64,000 nt of DNA from Promerops cafer (lineage: Eukaryota > Chordata > Aves > Passeriformes > Nectariniidae): positions 992,001-1,056,000 of the forward strand of contig VZSE01002470.1 of NCBI GenBank assembly GCA_013398275.1. Reading direction: 5' to 3'. The first letter of the stretch is position 1. Every line of letters begins with the position of its first letter. Positions 61,501 to 64,000 of this stretch are shown piece after piece. Below the pieces are notes generated by a model. It searched no databases and had not been told where the DNA came from. It was given only the letters and a program-made list of their open reading frames with translations. Made by a program: the position numbers and the translations under genes.

Positions 61501-64000
61501 ACAAGAGTCTTCCTTTGAGTGTCAGCAAGTCTCTGAGGTTTTATCAAGGGCAGAAGGTACCTGAATCCTAAATGAATGTCAGCATCAAGAATTCCACATT
61601 CAGAAGCTGGGGATCACGGGGCAGGCAGAACGTACCTCTGCCAGAAACAGTAAGAGTTTGTCTCTTCAAATGGATGTCTTTCATCCATCATACATAAAAG
61701 CATTGTTTGCATTCAGTGAAGGATTTTCATGTCCATTTTATTCGTGCATAGCGATTACACAACCATAGTAGTACTGAATAAGGCAGCATCTGACAGCCTC
61801 TCTCTACTCTAGGTTCGACCAGATGGCACCTATGTAAGACAGGGGTCACAGAAGATTAATTACTTCACAATGACGACGGTGCGCATTTCACTCATTTCAG
61901 ACGAGGTTCTGACACCCCTAATGAAGGCTTGCACCATCGCCACCCGATACTCGGCGGTTCGCCGGCAGTCCAAGTTAAAGCCTGGGTAATGCCATGCATC
62001 CTGGTGGGAAGGGGACTGTACACTGTGTTCCCTCATGCCAGTTTGTATTTCTTCTCTTCATCTTATCTTTCAGCCCATCACTGGCTGATTTCCTGGCCCA
62101 GACAGGGCATGATAAACATGCTTCCCCATTATTTACATTAACGAGCTTCAGTCAAAGTACAAGAGAATGTTTACAGTTCTTTCCAAGATAAGTTTCATAC
62201 TTTGAATAGGTCAGTGGCTCACACAGGCAACTTATTCTTTTATAACTGGCCTTCCCCTGTAATCCCGTAACGGAGCAGAATCCAGACAAAGTGGACAAGT
62301 TGCTGAATTCTTATTCCATAGTGTCCTACTACTGGATGTGACACTAAAATACCTTCCAACATCCAGAAATCCAATATCCAAACTTTAAGCACTGAATTGT
62401 ATTCAGGGCTGAATCCCCATTATTTTTAAAGAAATATGTTAATTTGAATGGATTACAAAGGTTTCCATTTAAATCTCCTTTCAAAAGCAGAAAGATCCTA
62501 GTGAAAACATGGTTTGGTTCAAACACAAACCAAACAGAAGAGCACAGCAGCTGAAGTATAGTAATAACCAGTTCCATTGATTGAAGCCCTAAATGTACCA
62601 ACCACAGCAGAAGTGATAAAGAATATTGAAAAACAGCTCAGAAAACTTCAAATATTTTCAGGGAAACATTTCTACGCATGGGGCCACAAAGATACCATTT
62701 AAAAAGACAAAGTTTATCAGGGTGCAATGCCACTGCCTTTCCTGGAACACCTAACAACTTGCTGTCCTTGAAGGCCTCATTCTCATCCTCTCCTGCAGTC
62801 CCTGTTCCCCCCTGTACTGACTGACCATAAAGAGCCTTTTTCACACTGCTAGGCTTTTTTGGGTTTGTTTCTCCAATAGCTCAGCAAGCTGGACAGATTT
62901 GCTGCCACACTGTCAGCTCAGTCTTGTTCACACATTGCTGCTTGGTAATGAAAAATGCCATTTTCATTCTGCAGCAGGTAAAGTAACTGTAGCTATGCCC
63001 ATGTCCACACTTTCCCTGCTTCATCAGCTGTCTTCCAACAGGGAACAAGAAGCAAAAATCCTTGACTACCAGACTCAGCAAGAGAAAGTGCTGCCCCAGC
63101 TGGCAGCAGCCTATGCCTTTCATTTCATCAACAACTACCTGCAGGAGCTATTCAACAGGGGGTACAGCGAGATACAGAGGAAGAACTTTGACATGCTACC
63201 AGAGGTGAGCTGCAGCAGGATTAACTCATACAGCATTTCTGTTCTCTTAATGTTAAAGTATTTTAGCAAACTGGACAAGCATTCCTCTCACTACTAGAGA
63301 ACTGGAGAAAGAGGAAGCACCAAGAGCTCATATGGTGTGTCCCAGGTCCACAACCAGTCAGCAACAGCATTCGCTCTACCACGCCAAACTTTTTGTTCTG
63401 GGAACCACTGCAGAGTGAAAAGTCCTTGAAAAGCATGTCCAAAACTTCTTTCCAAATAGCTGGTGGCACAAAGTATTATTACACAACTTCATCTACAATG
63501 TGTATGCACATACATCTGAGCCAAAACCAAAAATGTGACTTTTTAAACAGAACAGAATATTTTGCAATTAGGTGCTTGAAATGAAAACACACTCTGAACA
63601 AAGGCAGCCAAAGCCAGAACTGGCTGAGAGAAACCCAAATATCCATAAACTGACCACAGTGTGCCCAGCAGGAGCATGTGCAGCATCCCAGAGAGACACC
63701 GAAGATCAGGCTCAGGGAACTGGGTGCTACCACCATGCAAAGGGGGACCTTACAGGGATTTCCTGCCCAGATATTGCACAAAATTTAAAAAGGAACTTAT
63801 TCTGAGGATTCCACCTCAGAATAAGATAATTAATACTCTGCTTTTTTCTCTCTTTTTTTTTTTAACAGCTCCATGCATTATCTTCAGGTTTTAAAGCCGT
63901 GATTACTCAGCACTGCACTGCAGGAGTGGAGATCTGTCTCCGGGCCTGTGGAGGCCATGGCTACTCCCTGCTGAGTGGACTGCCTTCCTTGTACACCAAA
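55415..64000 (+). CDS. ACOX2: ACOX2, peroxisomal acyl-CoA oxidase 2 (5' part; runs off the window)
   Basis: Nine coding exons (55415-55574, 56753-56915, 59533-59684, 59945-60052, 60709-60828, 61305-61420, 61813-61985, 63042-63204, 63869 to the end) join in one frame of 429 codons. Human ACOX2 is 681 aa as remembered, so about 250 residues lie beyond. Motifs in order: NERYEAAVRKA, LSGDVAF, YAQTELGHGTYLQGLET (residues 151 on, the FAD/substrate loop), KWWPGD (189-194), GRSATHT, IRSLQDH, GDIGPKM, PRENML, DGTYV, ILDYQTQQ, CGGHGYS (412-418). RSLQDH and WWPGD-GRSATH favour ACOX2 over ACOX1 or ACOX3. It oxidises CoA esters of branched fatty acids and bile-acid intermediates with FAD, producing H2O2. 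The catalytic glutamate (EGEN motif) and the peroxisomal C-terminal signal lie outside the window. Confidence 0.94.
56753..56915 (+). CDS. ACOX2: ACOX2 coding exon 2
   Basis: Acceptor ctgtgttgctttgcag ends at 56752; donor gtgatt at 56916. It encodes residues 54-108 with VEAIESDPVFSRENQYF and NERYEAAVRKAVHLQKKM, ending KYIYR. It is the N-terminal helical domain of the oxidase. The junction with exon 1 yields one extra valine relative to my recollection of human ACOX2. Confidence 0.92.
57649..57950 (-). mobile_element. CR1 LINE, older truncated 3' end in ACOX2 intron 2
   Basis: The + strand shows the CR1-type tail (catagactcatag, gggttgaaaaggac, ctctgggcaacctgtgcc, aaaaagagttcttc, tctaaatctacc). 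It is more diverged than the copy at 7.1 kb. It sits in the 2.6-kb intron between ACOX2 coding exons 2 and 3 in antisense orientation, and carries no intact ORF. Confidence 0.82.
59533..59684 (+). CDS. ACOX2: ACOX2 coding exon 3
   Basis: Acceptor gccttctctgcag ends at 59532; donor gtaagg at 59685. It encodes residues 108-159: ALSGDVAFLLHRVFMRS, SDKQIAKW and GSYAQTELGH, the first part of the conserved loop shared with ACOX1 and plant acyl-CoA oxidases. Confidence 0.94.
59945..60052 (+). CDS. ACOX2: ACOX2 coding exon 4
   Basis: The acceptor is a run of T and A ending aaag at 59944; the donor is gtaagt at 60053. It encodes residues 159-195: GTYLQGLETTAVFDTATQEF and KISAMKWWPGD, parallel to human TYLQGLETEATYD and KWWPGD. 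Symmetric phase 1, 108 nt. Confidence 0.94.
60709..60828 (+). CDS. ACOX2: ACOX2 coding exon 5
   Basis: Acceptor ttttcttctcacag ends at 60708; donor gtaaat at 60829. It encodes residues 195-235: MGRSATHTVVFAQLYIHGK, GIHPFIVQIRSLQDHS. RSLQDH is characteristic of ACOX2. Symmetric phase 1, 120 nt. Confidence 0.94.
61305..61420 (+). CDS. ACOX2: ACOX2 coding exon 6
   Basis: Acceptor ttctcctgctgcag ends at 61304; donor gtatgt at 61421. It encodes residues 235-273: GITAGDIGPKMNFEHIDNGY and RIPRENMLSKF, ending in phase 0. The GDIGPK and IPRENML motifs are family hallmarks. Confidence 0.95.
61813..61985 (+). CDS. ACOX2: ACOX2 coding exon 7
   Basis: Acceptor ctctctactctag ends at 61812; donor gtaatg at 61986. 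It encodes residues 274-330 plus two bases: RPDGTYVRQGSQKINYF and ACTIATRYSAVRRQSKLKP, matching human PDGTYVKLG and RYSVIRRQSRLRP. Confidence 0.94.
63042..63204 (+). CDS. ACOX2: ACOX2 coding exon 8
   Basis: Acceptor ctgtcttccaacag ends at 63041; donor gtgagc at 63205. It encodes residues 331-385: GEQEAKILDYQTQQEKVLPQ, AAAYAFHF and NFDMLPE, ending in phase 0. It is the helical C-terminal oxidase domain start. Confidence 0.94.
63869..64000 (+). CDS. ACOX2: ACOX2 coding exon 9 (cut by window end)
   Basis: The acceptor, a T-rich tract ending ttttaacag, ends at 63868. Forty-four codons to the window edge encode LHALSSGFKAVITQ, RACGGHGYS and LSGLPSLYTK. No donor is reached. The catalytic glutamate motif is expected within the next 15 or so codons beyond the window. 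Confidence 0.93.

Noticed and set aside
1..64000. CRISPR arrays, operons, prophage, tRNA or rRNA genes
   Set aside because: The window is vertebrate nuclear DNA. Tandem repeats found are short simple repeats or minisatellites without spacer structure, and no RNA gene fold was recognised by eye.

Overview
The window looks like bird nuclear DNA. Genes are split into short exons with GT-AG introns. The only clear interspersed repeats are 3' ends of CR1 LINEs, typical of sauropsids and above all birds. Intergenic space is repeat-poor and dotted with short CpG-rich islands and simple repeats. One N (position 860) marks an assembly break inside a minisatellite. No bacterial, plasmid, phage, CRISPR or rRNA feature was seen, and I noticed no tRNA.

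Three protein-coding genes can be rebuilt exon by exon, all on the + strand: FAM3D (coding 15413-19586, 9 coding exons, 225 aa), FAM107A (core coding 44017-48720, 3 exons, 144 aa) and the 5' two thirds of ACOX2 (coding from 55415, 9 exons, 429 codons before the window ends). From memory of the human locus, FAM3D, FAM107A and ACOX2 are also neighbours in one orientation on 3p14, which supports the calls. All joins were derived by hand from splice sites and reading phase and from remembered human proteins. No alignment was run.

Layout: 1-15 kb is mostly non-coding (TG microsatellite, one CR1, two orphan CpG-rich patches at 8.7 and 11.4 kb). 15.4-19.6 kb is FAM3D. 19.6-23.3 kb is non-coding with G-rich and GGAT-repeat DNA. 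23.3-36 kb holds a CpG island with a short ATG exon, two candidate internal exons and a second CpG island with another ATG exon. All of these fit, in phase, onto the FAM107A core, so they are proposed as alternative 5' exons. 36-44 kb shows no firm gene. 44-51.5 kb is FAM107A with a long probable 3' UTR. 54.0-54.8 kb is a CpG island that probably serves as the ACOX2 promoter. 55.4-64 kb is ACOX2, with a CR1 in its second coding intron.

The genes do not form a pathway. FAM3D is a secreted cytokine-like protein, FAM107A a stress-responsive actin-associated protein and ACOX2 a peroxisomal branched-chain/bile-acid acyl-CoA oxidase. The most interesting unexplained structure is the 5' exon set upstream of FAM107A. 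It predicts a longer protein whose N-terminus begins MGASHGKK and fits an N-myristoylation pattern.
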